NCBI GenBank assembly: GCA_002633005.1
Contig: NMRA01000178.1
Location: 72,240 to 136,239, forward strand
Direction: 5' to 3'
From: Phoronis australis
Taxonomy: Eukaryota > Phoronida > Phoronidae
DNA length: 64,000 nt
Made by a program: the position numbers and the translations under genes. Positions 33,003 to 44,129 of this stretch are shown here, piece by piece; positions within the stretch are counted from its first letter, which is position 1, and every line of letters starts with the position of its first letter. The notes beneath the pieces were generated by a model, which saw only the letters and a program-made list of their open reading frames with translations, searched no databases and was not told where the DNA came from.

Positions 33003-33784
33003 ATAGGCGGATTTAGGGGGGGGGCAGGGGGCCTGCCCCCCTCCCCACCCCTTGGCTGCTGCAAAAAAATAAAACAGCAAGAGCGTAGGGAAATGTTGAG
33101 TTTATTAATTAACCCCGGTAATTAAAATTATACGGATGAAACAAGATTTAAATGTGTGCAGTTTTAGTGTTTGGGGGGGGGCTCAAATCCAATTTCAAGT
33201 GTCAAATTCGGTACACGGCGCAATCGTAACGGAACTATGGCTAAGTATAGGCTCTCCGCGATATCCCAGGCGACCGGCAGTGGCGCTGCGCACTACGACT
33301 CCGTTTCCGTCGTCTGCTCCACTATGCAATGAAGAAAATTTACTTCATTTTTNGATTGCACAAAATATAAAATGTAATAAGCATTACAAAAAGAAGTAGG
33401 TTTCGCGCGCAAACGCTGTGGACCATAAACAAGTAGATCTCGTATCAACGTAGGAGTTAAATCGTGGTGGTGTAATGGTAAAGCACGCGCGCTCTATTCG
33501 CCAAGTCGCGAGTTCGAGTCTGTGTAACTTGCAGGTTATTTTGTTTGACACGTTCTCCCGGTTTCCTTTTTTTTTTGCTTTTTTGCCTTTTTTTCTTGGA
33601 TAATACTTCCGAAAATGCTTGATTTTTAGAGGGAAAAACATAAAAATTTCCTGGTCAAAGGGAGGCAAACCCCCCTCCCGACCTCCCCCAATGCGGTGCT
33701 ATGCGCATCTACAATCTTGGTTTGCGCAAATGCTTACAGACAAAATGTTGGGTCCCCTTTGTGATATCCTAGATCCGCCACTGT
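33003..33784 (-). mobile_element. MITE with embedded tRNA-SINE, inverted relative of 7577-8380
   Basis: Ends read taggcggatttagggggg on the left and cctagatccgccactgt on the right. It carries the tRNA-like segment 33464-33531 and a poly-T tract, and is intact where the other copy has a gap. A single N at 33353 lies inside. Confidence 0.75.
33464..33531 (+). repeat. tRNA-derived SINE head
   Basis: An A-box-like tggtgtaatggtaaagcacg and a B-box-like gagttcgagtc are spaced as in a tRNA gene, but acceptor-stem pairing and CCA are absent. It is a pol III promoter relic inside the MITE, not a working tRNA gene. Confidence 0.6.
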
Positions 33785-33789
33785 AGAAA

Positions 33790-35700
33790 GGACAAAAGTT
33801 CTCAAATTTTCCAGCAAACTTTAGAGGGTTGTCAGGGGTTATAGAGCATTATTTTGTTTCAGGGAAGTGGATGGTATATGGCAGAACCGGGTTTGGTATA
33901 CGTTTAAGCCTGGGTTTTCCCGGCTTTGCCGTCGTTGTGAATTTCACTTGTCACGTGCCCGTGCCAGTGAGTGTCTTTTGCTGGTAAGGGAGCGTTCAAA
34001 TATTACATCATTCGAGGGATGGGAGAATCGTTTGGAAAAGATGACGATAACGGGTATTTAGACTCATGGTGACCGTTGTAATTGCTTGATTTTTACAATA
34101 TTTCCATCACAGTACATATCATTGCGAAGCTGGTTCACCTTCTAGAGGAATTAACTAGGACCTGCAGTTTCAAGCTTCCAAGATTTGATCATACTTCACT
34201 AGGCTCAAGTAGGCCTACAGACAAACGACAGACTCACACCATCACTGTCTAAACTGGGGTTGGGTTCGCTGTGATGTCGCGGGCTAGGCAGTAGACTGGG
34301 GCGCGGGTAGAACTAGTGGCAAATTTTGGATGACGCAATATGTGATAGCTCCCTAATAAAGGTGGGCAGAATATCATTTTGCCATCAAGTGCAGTTTCTA
34401 CACATTTTCGAATCAAAAATGCTGAACTCTTAGGAATGGATCTAGCGCCAAGCATGAAAAATGGTCACATACAAAGTTCGTCCAAAGGGAACGCCCGTAT
34501 GTAAAAGCAATTTAGATAACAGGTAATATATGACGATATGCCATTTCGCATGCGTGGTTCGCCGTAGGCTACCGTCTGATTGTTAGTTCTTTCATTGTAT
34601 ACCGTATTAATTGAAAAGCCCTTTATTACGGTACTTCAGTATAATGCCGTATACTGTTAACACACGTGTTCCTTATATTACTGAGGAGCACTGCTGCTGG
34701 TGTAGGCCTACCGGTAGGCCCATCGATACACTTTTATACCTGTTGGTACATAATGAACGCTTTTTTATTGTTATGAACAAGTGGTTGGCACAACAGGGGC
34801 CCCAGTGAACAGTTGTGCCCGGGCCGGGGGTTCATGGTATTGTTAAGACGGCACTGTCATGTGAGTTCGGACTATAAAATTGAGCAAAATGCATCATTGT
34901 GTGAGTAGGAATCCGGATGGATTACAGAGAATTTCCGGTTTACATGTCACAGTAGTCATTACCCAACGAAATGCTTTCAAACCAATGTACTCACTTGTAA
35001 TAGACATGTTGACGTCACGGAGCTTGTGACGATATCTGTGGTCGGAGCTAAATGAACTTGTGACCTTTCGCGGGAGTAATCCTGGCATTTTCTCGCCAGA
35101 CGTCGCTTAGTAGCTAAGTGAATTTTCGAGTTATTGTTTCGCCCCGCTTTCGCAGACTCTACTTCCTCTGTTAGGGTGTTTTGTTACATCACTAATGTTT
35201 TGACGTGTCTTCGCGGGCGTTCTCTTAGTCTACAAAAAACGCACATGTGTGGTCTAAAATTCGCTCTCTCGCTGGTTCCCTGCGGGCCGCTAGGTGGGGC
35301 GGTAGCCGCGCCAGCACGCAGGTATCTCTTAGTTTTGCTCGGTAATTTTTTTTACACCGGCGTTTATGATTGACTAGTCGATTTCTCAACAGGCAGCGCT
35401 TTACGCAAACAAAGTGGCATGACTGATGGACTGAAGTGTAAATGTGGTCTGTTGTACAGACAAATCGGTGCTTAAAGTTTATGTTCAGGAAATGTGAAGC
35501 CTAGAAATTGTGATTGCGCCTAGTTTTCGGAATGCATCTTTCTACTGTCGATGACTTTTATTTACGATAGTGCCCTGTATTCATACAGCCTGAATAACAC
35601 ACCGGTCTAAATCCGGCCAGATTTGTGTTTGTTGTCCGAGGCAGGCTTCGCCCTCATCTACTCTACTTGAACTCTCTCTTTCTCGCCTTCACTGCATAGA
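33790..35700. other. Intergenic, no supported gene
   Basis: Only short unconserved open frames. Nothing with a splice context or a recognisable domain was seen on either strand. Confidence 0.4.
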
Positions 35701-35704
35701 CTCA

Positions 35705-36215
35705 GCAGTTGAACTTATAACTGTTTTCAAACCCCTTCGGAAACTTTCCAATATGCTATGCAAACTGAAGTCACCCATCCCTTTACTGAATTAACAAGTG
35801 CAATGTTGTGTATACGGTTGAATGTGACAACTGTAGGACTCACACAGAGACGCCTCTGTGACAGGTTGAAAGAACATCACACCTCTGGCAGAGAAAAGTA
35901 ACATATGTAGGCATTGTATTAGCTACAATCACCAAGCCAACTCTGTTAGTATTATCTGCAGAGAACCTAATAAGGAGCTACTGTACATTAAAGAGTCGTT
36001 GGCCATTCAGAACCAGCATGCCACTGATTCTCTGAATAATGACATGCAGAGCTCAGTGACCCTGCAACTATGGTGATGACCAGCCTTACTGACTATATCC
36101 TATGTATCTCTCACTTCACTCTATGGCGGATGTTACCTGAGCTGTATGTTAGCACTTGTTGTCCTAAATTGATCCTGATGATGTCTAATAAAAAGACGAA
36201 ACGTTGAATTGAACA
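35705..36215 (+). mobile_element. 3' end of a Penelope-like retroelement (dead)
   Basis: Two plus-strand frames together give the end of a Penelope-like reverse transcriptase/GIY-YIG endonuclease. One frame has FKPLRKLSNMLCKL. After a frameshift come VGLTQRRLCDRLKEHH, the conserved arginine/histidine part of GIY-YIG, and finally KESLAIQNQHATDSLNND, typical of the C-terminus. Stops and frameshifts break it. It ends with a tail containing CTGATGA..GAAAC. Confidence 0.7.
36175..36202 (+). ncRNA. Hammerhead ribozyme-like core in the Penelope-like tail
   Basis: CTGATGA (36175-36181) and GAAAC (36198-36202) flank a short stem II, GTC (36183-36185) with GAC (36195-36197). Penelope-like elements are known to carry minimal hammerhead ribozymes in this position. 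I could not confirm stems I and III, so activity is doubtful. Confidence 0.4.
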
Positions 36216-36219
36216 TGAA

Positions 36220-39200
36220 CTTTTTTATTTGTGCGGCGATCGTCCGGTTTTTAAGAACCAAAAGAGTTTCATATCGGCAATCGTCGAAAACGCTACCATC
36301 ATTGGACAGTGCTAAAATAACCTTATAAGTCGCATTTTAATTCCCTTTTCGTTAAAAAGTCCCACCTGGCACTATGGCCAATTTCTTTATAAGAAAGTTC
36401 CGCCTAGCACTATGAACGTGACTCGATCTCATTCTTGTTTTCCGCACCCAAGACACTGTTTTTGCGTGTAGCACAAGTGAACGGGGAATCAGGCCATCTA
36501 GTCATCTGTCACCAGAAGTGACGTGGCCAACTATATTTAAGCATGTAGATTTACACTGTACTATCATTTTACTTTGAAGGAGCTTTTTAATACATTTGTT
36601 TACCCATAAATCATATTTACTGATTAGTGAATTTGACTGGGGTAGGGTGGTCCAAGCTGCATATCCTTACAACATAAAAAACAGTGCGTGGTATAGAACA
36701 AACTTAAATTAATGAAAATAACTCATGGTGATTGGGTTAAGAAATAACACGTGGTGATTATAAGGGATAGAAAAAGGGGAAGGGCTTTAATGCACTCATT
36801 CACACACGCATTCACTCGATTCAATTAAGTTAAATTATGTTTAGACTTACATAGGCTTACCTTTATGAAAAAATACAATAGGACAACAGAATTGGATAAG
36901 ATAACATCATATATTGTTTTATTCAATTAAAAGAGATGCATGCAAAACCCTCCCCTTTTCTAAAGTTTTATTCGATGCGTTAAGTACAATAATCTTAAAT
37001 TTGTCAAAAAGTATTAATTCAAAATTATTGGTTGAGAACCATGTCTCGATGACGTATAAACATAGTATTGAGCTTGAGTATGTATGATATTGAAGATTTC
37101 ACTTTCAGTGTTTGCCAAAGACGCAAACAAAAAAGTGATAAACAGATGATTCAGTATGCAAGTTAAACACTTTATTTACGAAATGATGTGTGGAATCCCG
37201 GGAACGTTTTACACAGACGCAGCTGTAAAATATCATTGCAGACTTGTCGTCATTTTGCAATAACTTACCGGCTATTTCATGTTGAAAAAATAAATGTCCA
37301 TGCCTATTGTTTTAAGGCCGAACATTGCAACAAAGTCAGTTTCGAAGCAATTCCTTGTTTTTCTGTGAGATATCAAAATGCACGCTAGCATTTATTTCTT
37401 CTTAGATGGAAAACATGAAGTATTCAAAGTCAATTTATTTCAGTTCTTGACCTCTGGCCATATTCAAATTTGAAAGTAACAAATACAAACCTGTAATTAA
37501 CAAGGTGGTTGAAAACCAAGCGCAATAAAAACTTGGTGAATTAAACGAGTTGCAATAGTTGCATGACTTCACCAAATAAACGAAGAGATCGTCATTGAAG
37601 TTATTAATATTACCAGAAAGAGAAAACCATGGTTATCCCTCCCTGGTATCACGACAAATACCAAACTTTCTCCTAAGATCTTCGTATGCTGGACAATCTA
37701 ATAAAACGCATTTTTCATCCTCAGCAGTGTCAGAACAAACAGAGCAAAAACGCGGATTTTTAGCCATGACCCAAGTGCCAACCAGTTTCGATTTTTAGTT
37801 TATGATTTGAACATCTAAAACGTGCGAGAGTTGTGATTAAATGTATTATAAGAAACATAAACCAATGAAAACAATAAACGCACAAGTTTATGTATCGTTC
37901 CAATCGCGTCCATCTCCTTTCAGACAAGTCATTTCTCTCTTTCATCCACTTCCCAAAAGTCAGTGATCGTGATGTCAAACAATGAGTTTGGTAAGATATG
38001 GCAATATAAAAACATCTAACAGCCCTTCATCTCTCATCTACTATTTTCTTTGTCCTAATAAGGCTTTGACTGCACGCGCCAGTATGATAACAGTTCATAG
38101 CTACGCCTATTTAACGGCAATACAGTGATTTTCTCGTTGAATGTGTAGCGTTTGAGCAGGCAGACCTGTGAGTGATATCTCCTACACTATTGCGTAACAT
38201 CTGCACACGACGATGGCTTAAGTCTCTGAAGAATAGTTAAAGCAGTTGAACTCTTTCAACACTTTTTCAATCAGAACCAGTAGCCAGGACGCACTATAAA
38301 AAGTGGGCTCTATGGCGCTTTATAGAGGCCCGGCTGCTGTTTTATTTAAATTCACTCATTGTTGGAGCAACAAGCTTCAGGTGAATACATAAATCCCGTG
38401 TGGTAGAGCTCAACATTTGCCATGATCACTACCCCGAGGCCTTTGCCGACTCAAAATCTTTTAGTTGTGACGCTGATGCTAACCAGATCCTGTATTTAGA
38501 TGAACCATGGATACTCGTAAAGTCAATGGATGCATAACCGACAATATCTCCTATAAAACAGCAGAATCATAAAGCTATCAGTTTCCCGTTAGGGGTTCTA
38601 TAGATGCTGACATCCATTTTGACAAACATTTTTTCCCACCCAGTGCGAAAGCACATGTAACGTTGCACGTAACACGTCACAGTGACGTCATTAAGTGACA
38701 ATTTTGAACTTTGGTGTCTACGGTTACTCTATGTGTGATTTTGAAAGACAAAGTTTTGCATGTTTGGGGCGCGTTGACCCCTTTCATGAAGGTTATGTGA
38801 GAAATGAAGGAATGAAAGTGATATTATGCCACAGTGCTACCAAACATAATTACAATTAGAACACTGAAAAAGAAAATCCTATAGGTACATGCAGTGTTCC
38901 TGATGAGTAATGTTTCCCCATTTGTAGAGTTTCGTCCAATCCTTTTCATTCTCTTGCATGGGCAGATTTACGTGTTGAGCTAGGTTCCCCTACTGAACAC
39001 AGCGGCACCAACCATGTCGTTTTTAAGGCATTTTCCTTCGAAAATAGCGATGCCCCTCCGTACTTAATAGAAGATCAGTCAGTGACATGTCACCATAGAA
39101 AAGCACGTGACGAAATTCTCAAGCTGGTCACCGGGTGTAAATAATGAAAAGCAATGTGACGGTTGCTTGTAATATATTCCGAAAACATGGTTTTAGAATA

Positions 39201-39240
39201 CCAAGCACGTCGAATAATCACACCTGTTAGTTCCTACAGT
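36220..39240. other. Intergenic, no supported gene
   Basis: No exon-like stretch with splice sites or a recognisable domain was found. AT-rich, with no clear repeat. Confidence 0.4.
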
Positions 39241-39251
39241 GAGTTCTGTTG

Positions 39252-39260
39252 GTATTTAAG
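39252..39260 (+). promoter_or_regulatory. TATA-like box of the microseminoprotein-like gene
   Basis: gtatttaag lies 57-65 nt upstream of the start codon at 39317, a fitting position for a gene with a short 5' UTR. Confidence 0.4.
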
Positions 39261-39316
39261 ATACAGAAGATAGTGTCGGTTCTCTATCTTTATTGAACTA
39301 ACCAAGACAAGATATC

Positions 39317-40039
39317 ATGGAGCGCTTGCTAGTCGTTCTCGCTGCCGTTGTACTGCTGGCGAGGAACGCTGACACTTATTGTTACATGGGCATGAAGAGC
39401 GGTAAGATGATACAACGAGGTCACCGTGCTAAAACTCCGGTTCTTTCATTTGTTCTGTCAACCAATCTATTTATAAACAAATATTACAAAATTGGTGTTG
39501 CATGGTAAGTTCAAGCCAATGAAACTCTCCTCTAATTTGCCATTTTCAAATCGTAACATTTTTACAATCAAACTTTACTTTGCATATTTACGGATTTAAT
39601 AGACGAAGTGGCAAGTATGTTAACTTGTATTAAAGTGAAGTGTAGTATATGGTACTCAGTCAATTGTAAGATGTTGTATGGTACTCAGTCAATTGTAAGA
39701 TGTTGTATGGTTGTATTACTTTCACATAAATCACAATCAGAGAGTGACATGGTGACGTGTGTGCTTACAATTAATTCATTTCAAAGACTTCACAGTTTTT
39801 AGAAATGCACTTGCAGCGTTTAAATATGAATGCTCTGGGCAAGTTTAAGAAGCTCGAAAAACATCTGTCGTGCTATCATGTAGGCTTGATTTTATAATGG
39901 TTTGTTTGCGGCCATTTTCAGTTGACAGTAAGAACGTCTGCAAGGTTCACAACACCACTTTGGCTGCTGGTGAGGATAAGACGTTCTACTACAAATGTGA
40001 GAAATGCCAGTGTCGCGAGAGATATTTCTCCTGTTGCAG
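39317..40039 (+). CDS. Beta-microseminoprotein-like small secreted protein (first two exons)
   Basis: Exon 39317-39401 encodes MERLLVVLAAVVLLARNADT, a clear signal peptide, followed by YCYMGM. Exon 39922-40039 (acceptor cattttcag, donor AG|GTACTA) continues in frame with a cysteine pattern ending C-x2-C-x-C-x6-CC (CEKCQCRERYFSCC). This matches the beta-microseminoprotein (PSP94) family, where the mature chain also starts with C-Y and the middle exon ends at the CC pair. The family's third exon, with the remaining cysteines, was not found; it may lie in the gap 41301-41785 or beyond. In vertebrates the family occurs in seminal fluid and serum, but the role in an invertebrate is unknown. Confidence 0.75.
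39627..39712 (+). repeat. 33-bp tandem repeat in the first intron
   Basis: tatggtactcagtcaattgt plus aagatgttg occurs twice, with a partial third unit. Confidence 0.85.
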
Positions 40040-40624
40040 GTACTAACGCACACTATATGTAGCTTGGGGCACAAAGTCTCCTTAATTTGTAAGACTTCCT
40101 TTGACGCAACCGTTGCGGTCACGTGGCATTATTGTCGCTATTTTGTGAGCTTTCTTCACTCACTAATCAGGAAAAAAACGTCCGATTCTATCACAAAATT
40201 CAGAGCTACGTTTACATGTTATCTTTGCTAATTAAGGCCTATTAAGGCCCCACTTATGCATGTAAATTATGGTTAATGAGGTCAAATTTGCTTATCCTAT
40301 ATCGGGATTGAAAAAGCACCTCCACATGGTAATTATGGACCAAAATGTGGCTATTTATTCAAAACGTTGCACACGCTGACCCTTCAGCTCATGGTCTTAA
40401 AATTAAGATTTCAAACATCTTGTTTCATTTGTTATTCAAGTTTCTGAGAAGGATGAGAAATGTAACTGATTTGTTGGCGTGTTTCATTTGTACAGCCACA
40501 ACTAGTGGGTCCAGCAAAAAGGCGAACAAGTTTAAACTTACCTGTAAATAATTGTCTTTTTTGATATTCTTTGGTCCTCTATTCGTGACAGCTAAATTCA
40601 ATCTTATTACCACTGCAATATACC

Positions 40625-40798
40625 CCATAGGAGGATTTAGAGGGGAAGTCCCCCCCTTGGCTCAGACCCCAGATCGCGGCGTTTTTCAACTTTTTCCGGC
40701 ATCTTTTGGGCCTGCGCTGCATGTACAATCGCGCTTGGCCCACTTCCCCGAGACAACATGTTGCCCCCCCCTTATGGTAACCTAGATCCGCCACTGTA
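40625..40798 (-). mobile_element. Short MITE of the GGATCTAG...CCGCCACTG family
   Basis: Ends ataggaggatttagaggggaagtccccccc and cttatggtaacctagatccgccactg show the same termini as 33003-33784, with a different, shorter interior (174 bp). Confidence 0.65.
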
Positions 40799-41300
40799 CC
40801 CGACCACGTGTTAAAACTCGTGCGTGGACAGTCACTGTTTTCTTGTGACCAATGTTAAACACTTTTTGGTCAGGTGACCTATAATTCGAATGATTTAGGA
40901 CAAAAATAAAAAGAAGATAACTGCAGTTTTGGTAGTGTTCATTCTAAATCGGTCGGCATCCACAGCCTATCGTATACTCTGGTCGAGTTTGCAAGCATTT
41001 GCCAGTGTAGACCACGCTTTACGATCATAGTTACCATCATCAGTGCCTTTTGCGGCAGAGTCCATGTATCTCCGGATCAACGAAATTTCCAGGTTTTCTA
41101 TGTCTATTTTTATAGTTTTGGAACGGCAACTTTTCCAATTCACTACCCGTCGCTGCCCCCGATGTGCGAGGTAATTACAGTTGACTGTGACCGAAGAGTT
41201 GTCTTGAAGGAAGATCATACAAAGCCGTGCTTCATTGAGTGAACAATGAACTATCTCATGTAACTACATTTGTCGCTTCCTTAAACATTGCCATGATTTT

Positions 41301-41785
41301 NNNNNNNNNNNNNNNNNNNNNNNNNNNNNNNNNNNNNNNNNNNNNNNNNNNNNNNNNNNNNNNNNNNNNNNNNNNNNNNNNNNNNNNNNNNNNNNNNNNN
41401 NNNNNNNNNNNNNNNNNNNNNNNNNNNNNNNNNNNNNNNNNNNNNNNNNNNNNNNNNNNNNNNNNNNNNNNNNNNNNNNNNNNNNNNNNNNNNNNNNNNN
41501 NNNNNNNNNNNNNNNNNNNNNNNNNNNNNNNNNNNNNNNNNNNNNNNNNNNNNNNNNNNNNNNNNNNNNNNNNNNNNNNNNNNNNNNNNNNNNNNNNNNN
41601 NNNNNNNNNNNNNNNNNNNNNNNNNNNNNNNNNNNNNNNNNNNNNNNNNNNNNNNNNNNNNNNNNNNNNNNNNNNNNNNNNNNNNNNNNNNNNNNNNNNN
41701 NNNNNNNNNNNNNNNNNNNNNNNNNNNNNNNNNNNNNNNNNNNNNNNNNNNNNNNNNNNNNNNNNNNNNNNNNNNNNNNNNNNNN
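41301..41785. other. Assembly gap (485 N)
   Basis: A run of N. It may hide the third exon of the microseminoprotein-like gene. Confidence 0.99.
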
Positions 41786-43460
41786 GGCGGTTGCGTTGTC
41801 TATTCTTGGGGATGTAGTACACCAATATGTATACTCTCTTATATTTGGCCATGAAAGACGTGCCGAAAACGGTTTCGGATAGCATTTTTCACGCATTTTC
41901 TAAATGGACTTAAATAGAAATCAACATATTGTTCGTTTTTGCCACTAGAAATAATTGCGCAACATTATAAAATCCGGGGTGACAGTCGATGAGTAGATGT
42001 CGGCCGTGGTCTAGTTGACCAGGCGAATTTTCGGGTATTTTTTCAGGCCAAAGAGTCTTTCTGGTATGAGTCCAATTAAATGTTAATTAACGTGGTCGGC
42101 CAGGTCTTTTCTCGATAGCTCGCACCTGAGGAAGAACTAGTTATCCTTGCTGCTCGCACTTATTTTCGAGTTCAATTTCGCCGAAGGCTGGCGCCCTCGG
42201 CCATTGTAACCGATTTCAGAAGTGGGTCTTAGAAAAATTGTCCCAGAAATAGGCCTACCGTTTATCGAGGCGCAGTTCAGTTCATCTAGGAGCTAGCCCT
42301 AGAAGTGCACCGTTTAGTATCGGCCAGTCCGTCGGTTGCACGCATGGCGTCCATCCAAAAACGAAATTAATTAAACTGCCCCGTGTTGCCGCAAAAAGCT
42401 TCCCGTTTTGAGGTGAACCATTCTCGGCCGGTACAACGTGTTTGCCTGCGGATATAGCCTGAAGACCCTCACTGACTGTCAAAACGAACTGAACTTTTAA
42501 GTTGAGGCCGCCGGGCCCTGGCGGCCACTGGGAACTGAATTCACTTGGACATATACAAGCCCAAGAAACTTTCGCTACGAACCTTTATTTCCTGTTAGGA
42601 AAATGTGCCGCTTTTACGGTAACAATTTTTTTCGTTTGTGCATCCTACGTACCTGTATCGTGTCACTATCCGACTGCCCGGCCCGCGTCGCCCGTCAGCC
42701 CCGCTGGCCTCAGTGAGTTCTGAGTCGCCACCCTGGCATCGGGTACCTTTTCTGTTAACCGTTTTTTTTTCCTGCCTCTGACCACACACTATGCCGCATC
42801 TTTATCGTGGTGCTGTAAACTTGCATGAAAATGGTAGTGGTTAGTCCACTCAGTGGCCTGTGATATTTAGAGTGCCCGATACATATAATAGACTTCTATT
42901 CGAGTCTATGCCCCAATTGTAGACAAATCTTTTTCATTCGAATTTATCTCCCCTGTGTCTTTGGTCTGGTCAACAGTCACAGAACTAGTGTTCCGTTTAG
43001 TCACTAGGTGTTGCAGATATGACCCAACTTATACTCAAAGGTCAACAATGGTACGATTTTGTTAGCGTGATGTTCGTGATGAAAATCATGAAAGAATTTG
43101 CGTTGTTGAATATTAGTGTGCACGTCGTTGACACTACTAAATGCTAACGTCATTGAAACTATCCTCTGGTCAAGTAAGTTGAATACATTCAGACGTTTTT
43201 TACGTGTTTATGTGTTTCCGGCTATGAAAATGTCCAGCTTTTGTCTCTTTTCAACTCGAGTTCAACTTGAACTTTTCGGTCGAAATCGATGTGAAGTGTG
43301 AAGCCGAAGTCCATGTAAACAGTCTTGAGTTTGTCAGCGGTGCTCAACAACGTCGGAACGACAGGCAATATTTAATGCTAGCACAAATGGAATTGGGTCC
43401 AGTACTACTAAAATCGCCATTGGCACTACAGTAACTGCCAGGAGTCACTATATGTTCTAC
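41786..43460. other. Intergenic, no supported gene
   Basis: No convincing exon, although GC is locally higher around 42160-42720. The cysteine-rich exon expected for the gene upstream is not evident. Confidence 0.35.
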
Positions 43461-43468
43461 CCCTGCCC

Positions 43469-43532
43469 TAGGCAATGACCATCGCCTCTGTTGGCCCTGG
43501 TTCGGGCCAACAGAGGCGATGGTCATTGCCTA
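43469..43532. mobile_element. 64-bp MITE consisting almost only of its inverted repeats
   Basis: Perfect 29-bp arms starting taggcaatgaccatcgcctc enclose only six bases (tggttc). The element is flanked by a perfect 9-bp target duplication cccctgccc (43460-43468 and 43533-43541). The same ends bound a 437-bp element at 60232-60668. A 9-bp duplication with long inverted repeats points to a Mutator- or Merlin-type family. Confidence 0.92.
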
Positions 43533-43879
43533 CCCCTGCCCTGTCCTGTTATTGTCTACAATCCGACTCTATTACCGTACATATTTGATACTACTATTTA
43601 CAATAAACAATAACTACACTTGCTGTGCATGAACTTGGAATCCATCTTAATTTCAAGATCGCGTGTGAGTGAACTTGGAATACATAAGAAAACTTGACAC
43701 TTTCACTCGAACAATCACTTTCACATTGATAAAAATTTGCACTAAATTAAATTACATTTTAATGTAAATTTTTACCAACTTTTTTTTCAACTATTGGCGA
43801 TCTTGTTCACCAAACAATAATTGATTATAACAATTCGTATATTCTTCCGATTATGTGATACAAGGTCCCCTTACGAAAA

Positions 43880-44125
43880 AGAAAGTGAGAATCTCTGTGG
43901 ATTCCAGTTAGATTCTCACTAAATCACCAATTATAGTTAGAAATGCCAGTGAGAACCCAGTAGGAATTGAACAACACGGGCGGTCAGTGAGAAAATAGTG
44001 AGAAAATGTTATGTAACAGTGAGAATCCAGTGAGAATTTTGGTCTTAGAGAAAAATTCTGCGGAGAATCAGTGAGAATTTCAGACTTAGAAAAAATTGGA
44101 GTGAGAATTCAGTGAGAATTTAAGA
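43880..44125 (+). repeat. Irregular repeats of cagtgagaat
   Basis: About nine direct occurrences of (a/c)agtgagaa, often cagtgagaatt or cagtgagaatcc, plus one inverted copy (gattctcact, about 43911), spread over 245 bp with uneven spacing. Confidence 0.8.
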
Positions 44126-44129
44126 TAAA

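Noticed and set aside
40967-41218. 83-codon minus-strand frame with coding-like composition
   Set aside because: No splice sites, family or second copy could be found. It may be a transposon relic but this is not supportable.
41239-41896. Open frames across the second N gap, on both strands
   Set aside because: They consist almost entirely of N.
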